From: an uncultured Alphaproteobacteria bacterium
GTDB taxonomy: Bacteria > Pseudomonadota > Alphaproteobacteria > RF32 > CAG-239
Direction: 5' to 3'
Length of the DNA: 64,000 nucleotides
Assembly: GCA_934254675.1 (NCBI GenBank)
Contig: CAKQLP010000006.1
Span: 25,512 to 89,511, forward strand
In this document: in pieces, positions 24,779-33,899 of the stretch
How the letters are laid out: every line of letters begins with the position of its first letter
Position numbering within the stretch: the first letter of the stretch is position 1
The notes under the pieces: model-generated
Database searches by the model: none
What the model was told of the DNA's origin: nothing
The model's input: only the letters and a program-made list of their open reading frames with translations
Program-made: the position numbers and the translations under genes

Positions 24779-25813
24779 ATGAAAAAAGTTATGGTTTTGT
24801 TTGCGGCTCTGCTGATGACCTTTCAGGCATGGGCTAAAGTGAGTTTCGAAGCGAAGATTCCGGTTGATGTTGAGGCCGAAAACTCTGTGGCGGCAAGAGA
24901 AAAAGCCATGAAAGAAGCGCAACGGCAGGGATTTTTGGAAGTGGCAAGTCGTTTGGTGAAAGATGACAAAGTTGAGCAATTGCAAAATTTGAGCGATGAT
25001 GAGATTCTTCATTTTGTTCAAGCTGTCAGCGTTGCTGATGAAAAAGCCGGTGGTACAAAATATAAAGCCCTTTTGACGGTGCAGATAAATGAGCCCCTTT
25101 TGAAAGATTATTTGGCAGAAAATGAAATGATTGAGGCAGAAACAACAAACCTTTTGGTTATTCCTGTTTATAAAGAAAATACTTATTCTGCTCCATTGCT
25201 GTGGGAAAATAACAATCTTTGGAAAGCAAATTGGCGGAGCAAGGGATTGATTAAATTTGGCACAATGCAGGTGCAAACAGCCGACGCGCGTTTTCAGGAT
25301 GTTGAAGATTTGACGGCAGAGAATGCTTTGTATATGAACGCTTCTTTATATAACGCGATTTCTAATCGTTTTGGTTCGGACAGAGTGTATGTGGTTTATG
25401 CCGAAACGCAAGGCAATGGCGATTTGAAGGTAACAATCAAAGACGAAAAAAATAAAAGTGAAAACAGCTTTTCAGTGTATAATAATGATGATGGAAACTT
25501 ATTTGACGCGGCTGTTGAAGAAAGCGTTATGTTTATTTCTAATATGGAACGTGAAGCAGAAAACAAGTCTGGTTCCGAGGCCGGCGGTATTTTAAACGCG
25601 GTGTATGAATATAATAATATGAAAGATTGGCTGACTAAAAACACAGCAATAACCGCGTTGTCTCAGGTTGACGGCATAGATGTCAAAAGCTTGGGAGGAG
25701 GAAAGGTTAGTTTTACAATTAATTACAATAGTTCGTTGGATGAATTGTTGGAAGCCCTACAAGGTTTAGGAATCAGCTATGAAAACAGTGATAATTTTTA
25801 CACATTGAGGTAA
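24779..25813 (+). CDS. DUF2066 domain-containing exported protein
   Basis: A 344-residue protein with signal peptide MKKVMVLFAALLMTFQAWA. The pattern is DUF2066: VDVEAENSVAAREKAMKEAQ, SRLVKDDKVEQLQNLSDDEI, HFVQAVSVADEKAGGTKYKA, then NLLVIPVYKENTYSAPLLWE. The C-terminal part (about 265-344) folds separately, perhaps an ACT-like or POTRA-like module. In alphaproteobacteria this gene commonly precedes an AI-2E/PerM gene, as here with only 5 bases between. The role is unknown. Ribosome site AAGGAGATTTTTT. Confidence 0.8.
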   Translation: MKKVMVLFAALLMTFQAWAKVSFEAKIPVDVEAENSVAAREKAMKEAQRQGFLEVASRLVKDDKVEQLQNLSDDEILHFVQAVSVADEKAGGTKYKALLTVQINEPLLKDYLAENEMIEAETTNLLVIPVYKENTYSAPLLWENNNLWKANWRSKGLIKFGTMQVQTADARFQDVEDLTAENALYMNASLYNAISNRFGSDRVYVVYAETQGNGDLKVTIKDEKNKSENSFSVYNNDDGNLFDAAVEESVMFISNMEREAENKSGSEAGGILNAVYEYNNMKDWLTKNTAITALSQVDGIDVKSLGGGKVSFTINYNSSLDELLEALQGLGISYENSDNFYTLR

Positions 25814-25818
25814 ATTAA

Positions 25819-26886
25819 ATGACAAAAAAAGATATTGATACACAGCGTTATTTGTTGTTTTTTAGCGTGTTTTTAATTTGCGGCGTTTTTTTATATACTC
25901 TGCGTTCGGTTTTATTGCCTTTTGTGGTCGGAATCGTTTTAGCCTATTTTTTAGATCCCGTAGTCAGTAAAATTTCTAAAAATAGCGAAACATCCCGCAC
26001 AGTGGCGACAACTTTGGTTATTGGCGTTTTTCTTTTGATTTTGTTGCCGATAATTGTTTTAATATGTAGCGCCGTATTTTCACAAGCGGCTGAGTACGCT
26101 GCAAAATTTCCTGAATATGTTCGCTCTTTTGCTCACAGAATATTGCCTGTTTTAGAAGAATTAAAAACCAGATTTGGATTAAATTATGGAAACATGGAAA
26201 ATGTTTTACAGGAAAATACGGCAAACTACCTTAAAATTTTGGGGAGGGTTGTGCAAAGCATTGTGGCTAATGGTTTTGCTTTTATTAATGTGATGTCTCT
26301 GTTGCTTATTTCGCCTGTGGTGGCTTTTTATATGCTACGGGATTGGCATAAATTTACGGGAAAAATTAAAAGTTTGATACCGCAAAAGCATAAGCAGATT
26401 GTGTTAGAGGGGATGCTGGAAGTGAATCGGATTATTTCTGGTTATTTGCGCGGTCAAGCATTGGTTTGTTTGTGTTTAGGCTCTTATTACTCTTTGGGGT
26501 TATGGCTGGTTGGCTTGGAAATGGGAATATTTGTCGGTTTTTTGGCTGGTATTATTTCATTTATTCCGTATGTCGGCAGTATTTCTGGTTTTTTGATGGC
26601 TATGGTTTTGGTTGTCACTCAGTATGGAACATTCCCTAAAATTGCCGCGGTTTTAGTTGTTTTTGGTATTGGGCAGTTTTTTGAAGGTAATTTTTTAACG
26701 CCTAAATTAGTGGGGGAAAATATTGGTTTGCATCCGGTTTGGGTGATGTTCGCTTTGTTGGCCGGCGGTGTATTGCTTGGGTTACTCGGTATGATAATCG
26801 CCGTACCTTGCGCCGCAATTATAGGCGTATGGTTAAAATATTTAATTAGAAATTACAAACAAAGTTCAATCTATTTAGGAAAGTGA
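25819..26886 (+). CDS. AI-2E family transporter (PerM-like permease)
   Basis: A 355-residue inner-membrane protein with about eight helices. Typical features are LPFVVGIVLAYFLDPVVSKI near the N-terminus, a soluble region with SFAHRILPVLEELKTRFGLN, VVAFYMLRDWHKF, and the C-terminal block GFLAGIISFIPYVGSISGFL, FFEGNFLTPKLVGENIGLHP and GGVLLGLLGMIIAVPCAAII. Family members export small molecules or ions; substrate is unknown. It is coupled to the DUF2066 gene. Confidence 0.92.
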   Translation: MTKKDIDTQRYLLFFSVFLICGVFLYTLRSVLLPFVVGIVLAYFLDPVVSKISKNSETSRTVATTLVIGVFLLILLPIIVLICSAVFSQAAEYAAKFPEYVRSFAHRILPVLEELKTRFGLNYGNMENVLQENTANYLKILGRVVQSIVANGFAFINVMSLLLISPVVAFYMLRDWHKFTGKIKSLIPQKHKQIVLEGMLEVNRIISGYLRGQALVCLCLGSYYSLGLWLVGLEMGIFVGFLAGIISFIPYVGSISGFLMAMVLVVTQYGTFPKIAAVLVVFGIGQFFEGNFLTPKLVGENIGLHPVWVMFALLAGGVLLGLLGMIIAVPCAAIIGVWLKYLIRNYKQSSIYLGK

Positions 26887-26891
26887 CAAAA

Positions 26892-27329
26892 CTATAAATC
26901 TTTTACCATTTTCAAAAAGGTTATGCCTTGCTCGTCAAAGGTGTCTCCTTCTGCGTGGTAGCCCATTTTTTCATAAAATCCGACAACAGAAAGCATTGCA
27001 TGCATAATGATTTGAGTGTATCCCGCCTCTTTAGCCCGCTTTTCGGCATATTGCACAAGTTCGCGTCCAATGCCTTCTCCACGGTAAACGGTATCAACAG
27101 CCACTTGCATTAAACGGATTTTTTCATTGTCAATCGGAGCAAGAATTAAACCACCGACAAGTTTGTCATCAAGCTGTTCAATGCAGCCGATATGCAAATA
27201 ATTGGCTTCTTTTGCGCGAAACGAATCGAGAAATTTTAATCCCAGCGGTTCCAATAGAATTTTATAGCGCAATTCCACAAGTTCGTTATAGCGAGATGAA
27301 CCAAAATCTATATCAATCATTTTGCGCAT
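26892..27329 (-). CDS. GNAT family N-acetyltransferase
   Basis: A 145-residue acetyl-CoA-dependent acyltransferase. The acetyl-CoA pyrophosphate loop reads YRGEGIGRELVQYAEKRAKE (Q/R-x-x-G-x-G/A), preceded by strand LMQVAVDTV and followed by IIMHAMLSVVGFYEKMGYHA, the usual C-terminal YEKxGF-type element. The substrate may be a small amine or a protein terminus; it cannot be told from sequence. Ribosome site GGGAG. It sits alone and convergent with the PerM gene with five bases between stops. Confidence 0.88.
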   Translation of the reverse strand: MRKMIDIDFGSSRYNELVELRYKILLEPLGLKFLDSFRAKEANYLHIGCIEQLDDKLVGGLILAPIDNEKIRLMQVAVDTVYRGEGIGRELVQYAEKRAKEAGYTQIIMHAMLSVVGFYEKMGYHAEGDTFDEQGITFLKMVKDL

Positions 27330-27442
27330 AATTTTAACTCCCTTATTATTTTACATAATTAAAACATATTTTTGGCTATATTACAATAGTTATTGATTAA
27401 AGCGAAAAAATAAATTATCTTGGCGCAAGAAAAGGAGATATT

Positions 27443-29245
27443 ATGTCTGATTTAAGTTTAATCCGTAATTTTGCAATTATTGCTCATATTGACCATGGTA
27501 AATCCACAATTGCCGATAGATTGATTGAGTATTGCGGCGGTTTACAGCATCGTGAAATGACCGAACAAGTGTTGGATTCTATGGATATTGAGAAAGAACG
27601 CGGCATTACCATTAAAGCACAGACTGTGCGTTTGAATTATCAGGCCAAAAACGGAAAAACTTATCAGCTGAATTTGATAGATACTCCGGGGCACGTTGAC
27701 TTTACATACGAGGTTTCTCGCTCGCTGGCTTCTTGCGAAGGCTCGGTTTTGGTGGTGGACGCCACGCAGGGCGTAGAAGCGCAAACTTTAGCAAATGTTT
27801 ATTTGGCTCTGGATAACAATCACGAAATTATAACGGCTTTAAATAAGATAGATTTGCCGTCGGCAGAACCGGAAAAAGTAAAACAGCAAATTGAAGATGT
27901 GATTGGATTGGACGCTTCCGACGCGGTGGAAGTTTCCGGTAAAACCGGTTTTGGCATTGATAACTTGTTGGAAGAAATTGTGCATAAGCTTCCAGCGCCG
28001 ACTGGCGATGAGAATGCTCCGTTGAAAGCTTTGCTGATTGACAGTTGGTATGATTCTTATTTGGGTGTGATTATTTTGGTAAGAGTTAAAGACGGCGTTT
28101 TACGCAAAAAACAAAATATCCGAATGATGTCTCACGGCGCTGATTATTTGATTGATAAAATAGGTGTTTTTACGCCAAAAATGAAAGATGTTGAAGCGTT
28201 ATATCCGGGAGAAGTCGGCTTTATTACCGCAAGTATTAAGAGCGTGGAAGATTGTAAGGTCGGTGATACGATTACCGATAACAAATTTCCTTGCGCTGAG
28301 CCATTGGCCGGTTTTAAACCTTCGATATCGGTTGTTTTTTGCTCGATTTTTCCTGTGGACAGCAGTCAATACGGCGCGTTGAAAGATGCGTTGGCTAAAT
28401 TAAAATTAAACGACGCCAGTATTAATTATCAGCCGGAAAATTCTACGGCATTAGGTTTGGGCTTCCGTTGCGGCTTTTTGGGTTTGCTACATATGGACAT
28501 TATTCAAGAGCGAATCGGTAGAGAGTTTGATTTGGATATTATTACGACCGCGCCGTCGGTGGCATATAAATTATATTTGACAAATGGTTCGCAGATGATG
28601 TTGCATAATCCAGCCGATATGCCGGATGTTTCGACAATTAAAGTGATTGAAGAACCAATGGTTCAGGCCACAATTATGGTGCCGGATACATATTTAGGGG
28701 CGGTATTGAAGTTGTGTACAGAACGCCGTGGTGAACAAGAAGATTTGACTTATGTCGGTAATCGGGCGATGGTGGTTTATAAAATTCCACTGAGCGAAAT
28801 TGTGTTTGATTTTTATGATAGGTTAAAGTCTATTACCAGCGGTTACGCAAGTTTCAATTACGAACTGATAGGCTATGCGCCGTCTGATTTGGTAAAAGTG
28901 CAAATTTTAATTAATGAAGAACCTGTGGATGCGCTCTCCTTTTTGTGTCACCGGTCGGAGGCGGAATTTAGAGGACGTCAGATTTGCGAAAGGTTGAAGG
29001 ATTTAATTCCTAAGCATTTGTTTAAAATTCCTTTGCAAGCAGCTATTGGAGGGCGAATTGTTGCCCGTGAAACAATTTCAGCGTTGCGCAAAGATGTAAC
29101 GGCGAAATGTTATGGCGGTGATATTACCCGTAAGCGCAAATTGCTGGATAATCAAAAGAAAGGTAAGCAACGGATGCGCCAGTTTGGCAAAGTCGAAGTT
29201 CCTCAGTCTGCTTTTATTGAGGCTTTGCGAATCGGAGATAATTAA
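27443..29245 (+). CDS. lepA: Elongation factor 4 (LepA)
   Basis: A 600-residue ribosomal GTPase that back-translocates or helps ribosomes under stress. G motifs: [15 protein letters not shown] (G1), RGITI (G2), IDTPGHVDF (G3), ALNKIDLP (G4) and VSGKTGFGI (G5). The LepA-specific C-terminal domain is complete ([20 protein letters not shown]). The length is typical. Ribosome site AAAAGGAGATATT. It is a single-gene unit. Confidence 0.98.
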   Translation: MSDLSLIRNFAIIAHIDHGKSTIADRLIEYCGGLQHREMTEQVLDSMDIEKERGITIKAQTVRLNYQAKNGKTYQLNLIDTPGHVDFTYEVSRSLASCEGSVLVVDATQGVEAQTLANVYLALDNNHEIITALNKIDLPSAEPEKVKQQIEDVIGLDASDAVEVSGKTGFGIDNLLEEIVHKLPAPTGDENAPLKALLIDSWYDSYLGVIILVRVKDGVLRKKQNIRMMSHGADYLIDKIGVFTPKMKDVEALYPGEVGFITASIKSVEDCKVGDTITDNKFPCAEPLAGFKPSISVVFCSIFPVDSSQYGALKDALAKLKLNDASINYQPENSTALGLGFRCGFLGLLHMDIIQERIGREFDLDIITTAPSVAYKLYLTNGSQMMLHNPADMPDVSTIKVIEEPMVQATIMVPDTYLGAVLKLCTERRGEQEDLTYVGNRAMVVYKIPLSEIVFDFYDRLKSITSGYASFNYELIGYAPSDLVKVQILINEEPVDALSFLCHRSEAEFRGRQICERLKDLIPKHLFKIPLQAAIGGRIVARETISALRKDVTAKCYGGDITRKRKLLDNQKKGKQRMRQFGKVEVPQSAFIEALRIGDN

Positions 29246-29269
29246 GCTGTTGAAAATATAAATGGATTT

Positions 29270-29854
29270 TTAGTCCTTAATCGTAAAGCTTATTTCTTTA
29301 TCTTGAAATTTGTTGATCATTTTTAAGAGACGATGATTGTTAATTTGTTGTCCATTAGCAATGTCTTGTAAATCTTTTTGATATTCAGAGAAGCTTTGAG
29401 CGAACGCGTCGTCAATATTCTGCGGAAGAGGGTTATCTGTGTTTGAGATTTTTTTTGCTTGTGGTTGCGCCTTTGTCGTGTTTTGGGAAAGTGTGGCGTT
29501 TTTTGAGTGGTTGAGTTCGTTTGTTTCTAGAGGCTGTTGAGGTGCTGTTGTTTGTTTTTCCGGCATGGGTGCTTCGTTGGTTTTTATTTTTGTTGAATTG
29601 TCTTCATCGGGTGTTTGTTCCGAAATTTCAGGTTTTACATTGTTGGTTGATTTTACAAGTTGGGGAGCAAGTTTTGCCGGTTTAGTTTTTTGCCATAAGT
29701 TTTTTTGTTTTTGTATATTTTTTTCAGTTGAATTCTGGAGAGCATTTGAAGGCATAAAAAAATTCGGCTTTTTTTGTTTACGTTGATATGCCGCGTGAAC
29801 TGTTGCTATTCCGGTGATAAAACAAAAAATAAAAATGACGATTAATTTTTTCAT
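29270..29854 (-). CDS. Exported low-complexity protein of unknown function
   Basis: A 194-residue protein with signal peptide (LIVIFIFCFITGIATVHA), then a Lys/Gln/Pro/Thr/Asn-rich disordered body, and a short C-terminal helical region (IDDAFAQSFSEYQKDLQDIA, LLKMINKFQDKEISFTIKD) that may be its only folded part. The family is not recognised. Ribosome site AGGAGATTTT. It stands alone between lepA and a divergent HExxH protein. Confidence 0.6.
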   Translation of the reverse strand: MKKLIVIFIFCFITGIATVHAAYQRKQKKPNFFMPSNALQNSTEKNIQKQKNLWQKTKPAKLAPQLVKSTNNVKPEISEQTPDEDNSTKIKTNEAPMPEKQTTAPQQPLETNELNHSKNATLSQNTTKAQPQAKKISNTDNPLPQNIDDAFAQSFSEYQKDLQDIANGQQINNHRLLKMINKFQDKEISFTIKD

Positions 29855-29944
29855 AAAATCTCCTGTGTAATAGAGATAATTTAATATAAAAATATTTTTT
29901 TTGTGTTAATACAGGCTTAATGTTTCAATGATAAATTAAAAAGC

Positions 29945-30712
29945 ATGATAAGATTTATAAAAATTTACGCATTTATTGCTTTTTGTGAAATCATATTTAT
30001 GAGGGTTGACGCATATGCTGTGTCTCGACGTTATTTACAGGAAAAATGCAATGAATTGAAGCGGCAGGATACTCCAAAAATTTCTGTGGTGTATAATTAC
30101 GGTATTTTAAAATATGATTTTGATTTGACATCAGATGAAATAGAAGCATTATTTAATAAAACACGTAATGAAAAAAAAGGTTCTGTAAAAAAAGTTGAAA
30201 TAAATGACTTGTTTGGCGGAATCGGCTGTGCTAAAGGAAATCGCAAAAGGTCTGTATCCGGAACAAAAACTTATGGATTAACAGTGCAAAGCAGTTATAA
30301 TAATATTCAATTACATATAATAAATGCTGAAATTTCTTCAGGGTATTATTGTGTATATCCCGCAGAAATAGAGATTTTTACCGGTTTTAATTCGCCCACA
30401 ACAATATATATTTCAAAAGATTTAGATAAAACAAGTTGTCGTTATCGTAAAACTTTGTTGCATGAATATCATCATGTGGATGTTGCGGATATTGCGATGA
30501 ATGCGTATTTGAATGCTTTAAAAAGTCGTTTGCCGGAAATTTTAGCCAATATGAATGGGGCTGTTGTCCCTGAAGGCAAACAAGCAGATTTTTCCTCTTA
30601 TTATAAAAAAATTGATAGCTTGTACCAATTTTATATCCATAAATGGAATGAAGAATCTTTCAAGATAGATACGGATGAAAACTATCAAAAAGAAGCTGAA
30701 ATCTGTAAATAA
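29945..30712 (+). CDS. Exported protein with HExxH metalloprotease-like motif
   Basis: A 255-residue protein with an N-terminal signal-like segment (FIKIYAFIAFCEIIFMRVDA). A beta-rich middle (SVVYNYGILKYDFDLTSDEI; GLTVQSSYNNIQLHIINAEI; IEIFTGFNSPTTIYISKDLD) leads to CRYRKTLLHEYHHVDVADIA, whose HEYHH could bind zinc in a small peptidase fold. No further zinc ligand is certain, and I know no exact family. The last helix is KRSLPEIL-like amphipathic sequence. Function is inferred from the motif only. It converges with the HAD gene, overlapping by about two bases at the stops. Confidence 0.55.
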   Translation: MIRFIKIYAFIAFCEIIFMRVDAYAVSRRYLQEKCNELKRQDTPKISVVYNYGILKYDFDLTSDEIEALFNKTRNEKKGSVKKVEINDLFGGIGCAKGNRKRSVSGTKTYGLTVQSSYNNIQLHIINAEISSGYYCVYPAEIEIFTGFNSPTTIYISKDLDKTSCRYRKTLLHEYHHVDVADIAMNAYLNALKSRLPEILANMNGAVVPEGKQADFSSYYKKIDSLYQFYIHKWNEESFKIDTDENYQKEAEICK

Positions 30713-30713
30713 T

Positions 30714-31388
30714 TTAAGCGCAGAATGTTTTTTCCAAATAGGAGAGGCACTCTGAAATATTATCAACGGCAATGTCAATGTATTCAATACACTTGTCATT
30801 TGGCTTGCCGTGGCATAGGCGCATTGTTGTCATTCCAGCTTTTTTAGCAAATTCCAAATTAGAATAGCTGTCGTCAATAAAAAGGCAATCTTCGGCATTG
30901 TGTTTTATTTTTTCACAGAATTTTAAATAGACGTCCGGACTTTCGTTCTTTTTGTAGCAATCAAAATCTTCAACTGAATAAAAGCGGTCGTTAAAAAAGT
31001 CAAACAAACCAATGTGTCTTAAAATTGCTTCACAGGCGTCATGCGAACTGGTTGATAGAATGTATTGCGGGCAAGGAAGTTTTTCGATATGTTCCAATAA
31101 TCCTTCATAGGGAACAATCGGATGCAGGTTCATTTCTTTTCTTTTGTGATAGGCATCAAACATGTCTTTGGGAGAAATACCATATTTCTGAACAAAAATC
31201 TCACCACCGTCACGATAGGTGCGATAAGATTCTGTAACCATGGCTTTAGCCGTGTCAAAATCAAGAGGAAGATTTAAATCTTCGATGGCCGCTTTGGCTG
31301 TTATTTCATCCAGCAAATTATGAAATTCCGGTGTTTCGCGGTATAAAGTGTTATCTAAATCCCAAACAATGACATTTTGTTTTTTCAT
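30714..31388 (-). CDS. HAD family hydrolase (pyrimidine 5'-nucleotidase-like)
   Basis: A 224-residue HAD phosphatase. Motif I VIVWDLDNTLYRETPEF carries the nucleophile Asp and the acid/base Asp two residues on; motif II is ILSTSSHD; motif III uses a Lys near YKKNESPDVY; and motif IV is CLFIDDSYSNLEFAKKAG. The small C1 cap and the DNTLY form fit the pyrimidine-5'-nucleotidase (SDT1-like) branch, which removes phosphate from UMP or CMP, though other phosphosugars are possible. Ribosome site AAGGATTTAAT. Confidence 0.85.
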   Translation of the reverse strand: MKKQNVIVWDLDNTLYRETPEFHNLLDEITAKAAIEDLNLPLDFDTAKAMVTESYRTYRDGGEIFVQKYGISPKDMFDAYHKRKEMNLHPIVPYEGLLEHIEKLPCPQYILSTSSHDACEAILRHIGLFDFFNDRFYSVEDFDCYKKNESPDVYLKFCEKIKHNAEDCLFIDDSYSNLEFAKKAGMTTMRLCHGKPNDKCIEYIDIAVDNISECLSYLEKTFCA

Positions 31389-31510
31389 ATTAAATCCTTA
31401 TTTTGTTAAGCATATAGAAAATATCATAAAATCAATTAAGGTCAAGCCAGAAAAAACAAACTTTAAACTAAATTTTGAATGTTTATATATAGTGGATGAG
31501 GGAGGAAAAA

Positions 31511-31759
31511 GTGCTGAATCAGAAAAAAGTAATTGTTTTTTGTCTTTGGACGGCCGTTTCTATTTTTAGCCGACATGATTTTTCACCAATGTGGCAAACA
31601 GAGGATTTTGATGGAATAGCAATTAATGTTTATGAGGAAAAAAGCAAGTTATCAAAAGATAAAGAAAAAGGCTTTATAAAGCCTTTTTTCAATTATCCTG
31701 ATGAAGAAAATTTTATTTTACTTCCAATTCCTGCAATTTTTTATCCACCAGAGGAATGA
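31511..31759 (+). CDS. Possible small exported protein (GTG start)
   Basis: An 82-residue frame beginning GTG behind a very good ribosome site (GAGGGAGGAAAAA). It begins with a hydrophobic stretch (KKVIVFCLWTAVSIF), then FSPMWQTEDFDGIAINVYEE. However, the cmk terminator hairpin (31665-31689) lies within it and its end overlaps cmk on the other strand, so the second half may not be coding. I give it low confidence; it could be a remnant. Confidence 0.3.
   Translation: MLNQKKVIVFCLWTAVSIFSRHDFSPMWQTEDFDGIAINVYEEKSKLSKDKEKGFIKPFFNYPDEENFILLPIPAIFYPPEE
31665..31689 (-). terminator. cmk terminator
   Basis: The perfect dyad AAAAAGGCTTT / AAAGCCTTTTT lies 24 bases past the cmk stop. On the minus strand it is followed by a T-rich run. 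Confidence 0.75.
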
Positions 31760-32387
31760 TAATGTTTAATGAATCCGCCAACTGTAAGTTTGTTGTGTCA
31801 ATAATCACCGCGTCCGGAGCAGGTTTAAGCGGCGCAGTGCTTCGGTTTAAATCTCTATCGTCGCGTGCTTTCATGTCAGCAAAAACCTCTTCATAAGTGA
31901 TAGGGTGACCGGCGGCGTTCAAATCATGGCATCGGCGTTTTGCCCGCACAGCTAAATCGGCAATGACATATAATTTTAAATCGGCTTGCGGACAAATAAC
32001 TGTTCCTGTGTCACGGCCATCATAAATGGCGCCGTTGGCAGGAGTTCCGTCAGAAAATACGGGATTGAACGCAAAGTTTTTTTGCATGGAAAGCAGTGCC
32101 GCGCGCACATCCGGATAGGCCGAAATAATGGACGCCGCTTGGCTTCCGACATCTGAACGAAAATCTTTATTTTTTGCTAATTCCATCATTTTGGGAAAAG
32201 TTAACTCTTTGGCTATTTGTGTAGCTTTATCGGCATTTGTCAAATCATCTTTATTTAAGACCATTTGCAAGCCAACAGCGCGATAAACCATACCAGTGTC
32301 AAAATAAGCCATTTTATATTTTTCGGCTAAAGCGGCCGCAATGGTTCCTTTTCCGGATCCGGCCGGCCCATCAATCGTGATAATCAT
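31713..32387 (-). CDS. cmk: Cytidylate kinase
   Basis: Phosphorylates CMP/dCMP to CDP/dCDP. The start at 32387 is chosen because AAAGGATAAAAAG precedes it and the protein then opens directly with MIITIDGPAGSGKGTIAAAL, the P-loop. About 224 residues. CMP-site and lid motifs are present: YFDTGMVYRAVGLQM, IYDGRDTGTVICPQADLKLY, and RAKRRCHDL. The frame continues 22 codons upstream but with no ribosome site and no family match. Confidence 0.95.
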   Translation of the reverse strand: MIITIDGPAGSGKGTIAAALAEKYKMAYFDTGMVYRAVGLQMVLNKDDLTNADKATQIAKELTFPKMMELAKNKDFRSDVGSQAASIISAYPDVRAALLSMQKNFAFNPVFSDGTPANGAIYDGRDTGTVICPQADLKLYVIADLAVRAKRRCHDLNAAGHPITYEEVFADMKARDDRDLNRSTAPLKPAPDAVIIDTTNLQLADSLNIIIPLVDKKLQELEVK

Positions 32388-32490
32388 CTTTTTATCCTTT
32401 GATAAAATGTTTATTATTATAATTTCATTAACATATATAGCATATAATACCAAAATAAAAATAGACTTATACCATATTTTTTGAGTGAAG

Positions 32491-33207
32491 ATGATTGTAC
32501 GATTATATATAAAAGAACAACTATTAGCGATGGGCCAAAATTTAATTTTGGATGCTAAGCAGAGCCATTATTTGGGAAATGTCTTGCGTTTGAAAGAACG
32601 GGACTTCTTTTATGTTTTTGATGGGCTTAATGGTGAATATAAGGCTCAAATTATTCATTTGAATAAACAAAATGTGGAAATTGAACTTGTTGAAAAAACA
32701 AGAGAAATGACTAACGCTCCGGATGTTTGGCTACTGTTTGCCCCTCTTAAAAAGGATAAAACGGATATTGTTATCCAAAAAGCCACAGAGTTGGGCGTTC
32801 AATGTATTATTCCGGTGCGCACGGCATATACAAACACAGAAACAGTCCGTTTGGAACGATTTGAAACTCAGGCCATAGAGGCCGCAGAGCAGTGTCGTCG
32901 TCTTGATGTTCCTACAATTTTTCCTATTGTTTCCATGGAAAAGGTTTTGAAAGATTGGGATACGCAAAGAACTTTGTTTTTTTTGAATGAAAGAGGAAAT
33001 GGCGAACACATTTTAAAGGCAATGGAATGTGAGAAAAAAGCCGCTATATTGGTGGGACCTGAAGGTGGTTTCAGTCCAGAAGAGGTTGATAAACTGTCTT
33101 CTTTATCTTTTGTAAAAAATATATCGTTAGGACAAAGAATTTTGAGAGCAGAAACGGCTGTTATATCAGCTCTTTCTTGTTGGCAGGCGGTTAATGGAGA
33201 TTGGTAG
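32491..33207 (+). CDS. rsmE: 16S rRNA m3U1498 methyltransferase
   Basis: RsmE methylates U1498 of 16S rRNA in the assembled 30S subunit. 238 residues from the ATG at 32491; a GTG two codons earlier is possible. N-terminal PUA-like part (LDAKQSHYLGNVLRLKERDF) and the SPOUT knot domain with PLKKDKTDIVIQKATELGVQ, IEAAEQCRRL, ILVGPEGGFSPEEVDKLS and ISLGQRILRAETAVISALSC. It abuts the response-regulator gene (TAG then ATG), so it leads the rsmE-RR-rquA operon. Confidence 0.96.
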   Translation: MIVRLYIKEQLLAMGQNLILDAKQSHYLGNVLRLKERDFFYVFDGLNGEYKAQIIHLNKQNVEIELVEKTREMTNAPDVWLLFAPLKKDKTDIVIQKATELGVQCIIPVRTAYTNTETVRLERFETQAIEAAEQCRRLDVPTIFPIVSMEKVLKDWDTQRTLFFLNERGNGEHILKAMECEKKAAILVGPEGGFSPEEVDKLSSLSFVKNISLGQRILRAETAVISALSCWQAVNGDW

Positions 33208-33888
33208 ATGAAGTTTTTAATTGCGGACGACCATGAATTGTTTTTACAAGGGTTGGAGTTTATTTTGCGTAAACAATATCCAGAGGCTCAGATTGTATTG
33301 ACAAACAGCTATACCGGAATTTTTGATATTTTGCAAAAGCAAAGAGATTTTGATTTGATTATTACTGATTTAGCAATGCCGGGGGCTAATTGGCTTGAGG
33401 CTATAAGCCGAATCCATTCTATTTGCTCGGATGTTCCGATTATTATCATATCAGCGGTGTTTGATCAGGAAATTTTACAAAAAACTTATGATATTGGAGT
33501 TTCTGGATATGTGTCAAAAGCTTTTCCAAATAATATCATTCTCAGCGCTATTAATTTGGTTATGGCGGGAGGTATGTATATTCCGCCGGAATTACTAAAT
33601 ATTAACCTTAAAAACAGGCAACTGCCAATACATGATTTGATAGAGGATTTAAATGATTCTCCAAAATCGATAAGGGGCAATAAAATATTAACTCCGAGAC
33701 AATTTGATGTTTTGAAATGTTTGGCTGAAGGCCTGTCAAATAAACAAATTGCTTATCGATTGGGATTAAGTGAAGGAACGGTTAAAATCCATATCACGCT
33801 TTTAATGAGAGCTTTGGATGTCGGTAATCGTATGCAAGCCGTTCGGGAAGCGCGTCACCGCGGTTTGCTGAAAGAAGATGAACTGTGA
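33208..33888 (+). CDS. NarL/FixJ-type response regulator (orphan)
   Basis: A 226-residue regulator. The receiver has the acidic pair D7-D8, phospho-acceptor D54 (LIITDLAMPG) and K104 (YVSKAFP). The C-terminal LuxR-type helix-turn-helix is LTPRQFDVLKCLAEGLSNKQ then IAYRLGLSEGTVKIHITLLM. No histidine kinase gene is near, so its partner is elsewhere. It sits between rsmE and the probable rquA with no gaps, which suggests it may control a switch in respiratory quinone, but this is inference from position alone. Confidence 0.93.
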   Translation: MKFLIADDHELFLQGLEFILRKQYPEAQIVLTNSYTGIFDILQKQRDFDLIITDLAMPGANWLEAISRIHSICSDVPIIIISAVFDQEILQKTYDIGVSGYVSKAFPNNIILSAINLVMAGGMYIPPELLNINLKNRQLPIHDLIEDLNDSPKSIRGNKILTPRQFDVLKCLAEGLSNKQIAYRLGLSEGTVKIHITLLMRALDVGNRMQAVREARHRGLLKEDEL

Positions 33889-33899
33889 GGAAAAAAGAG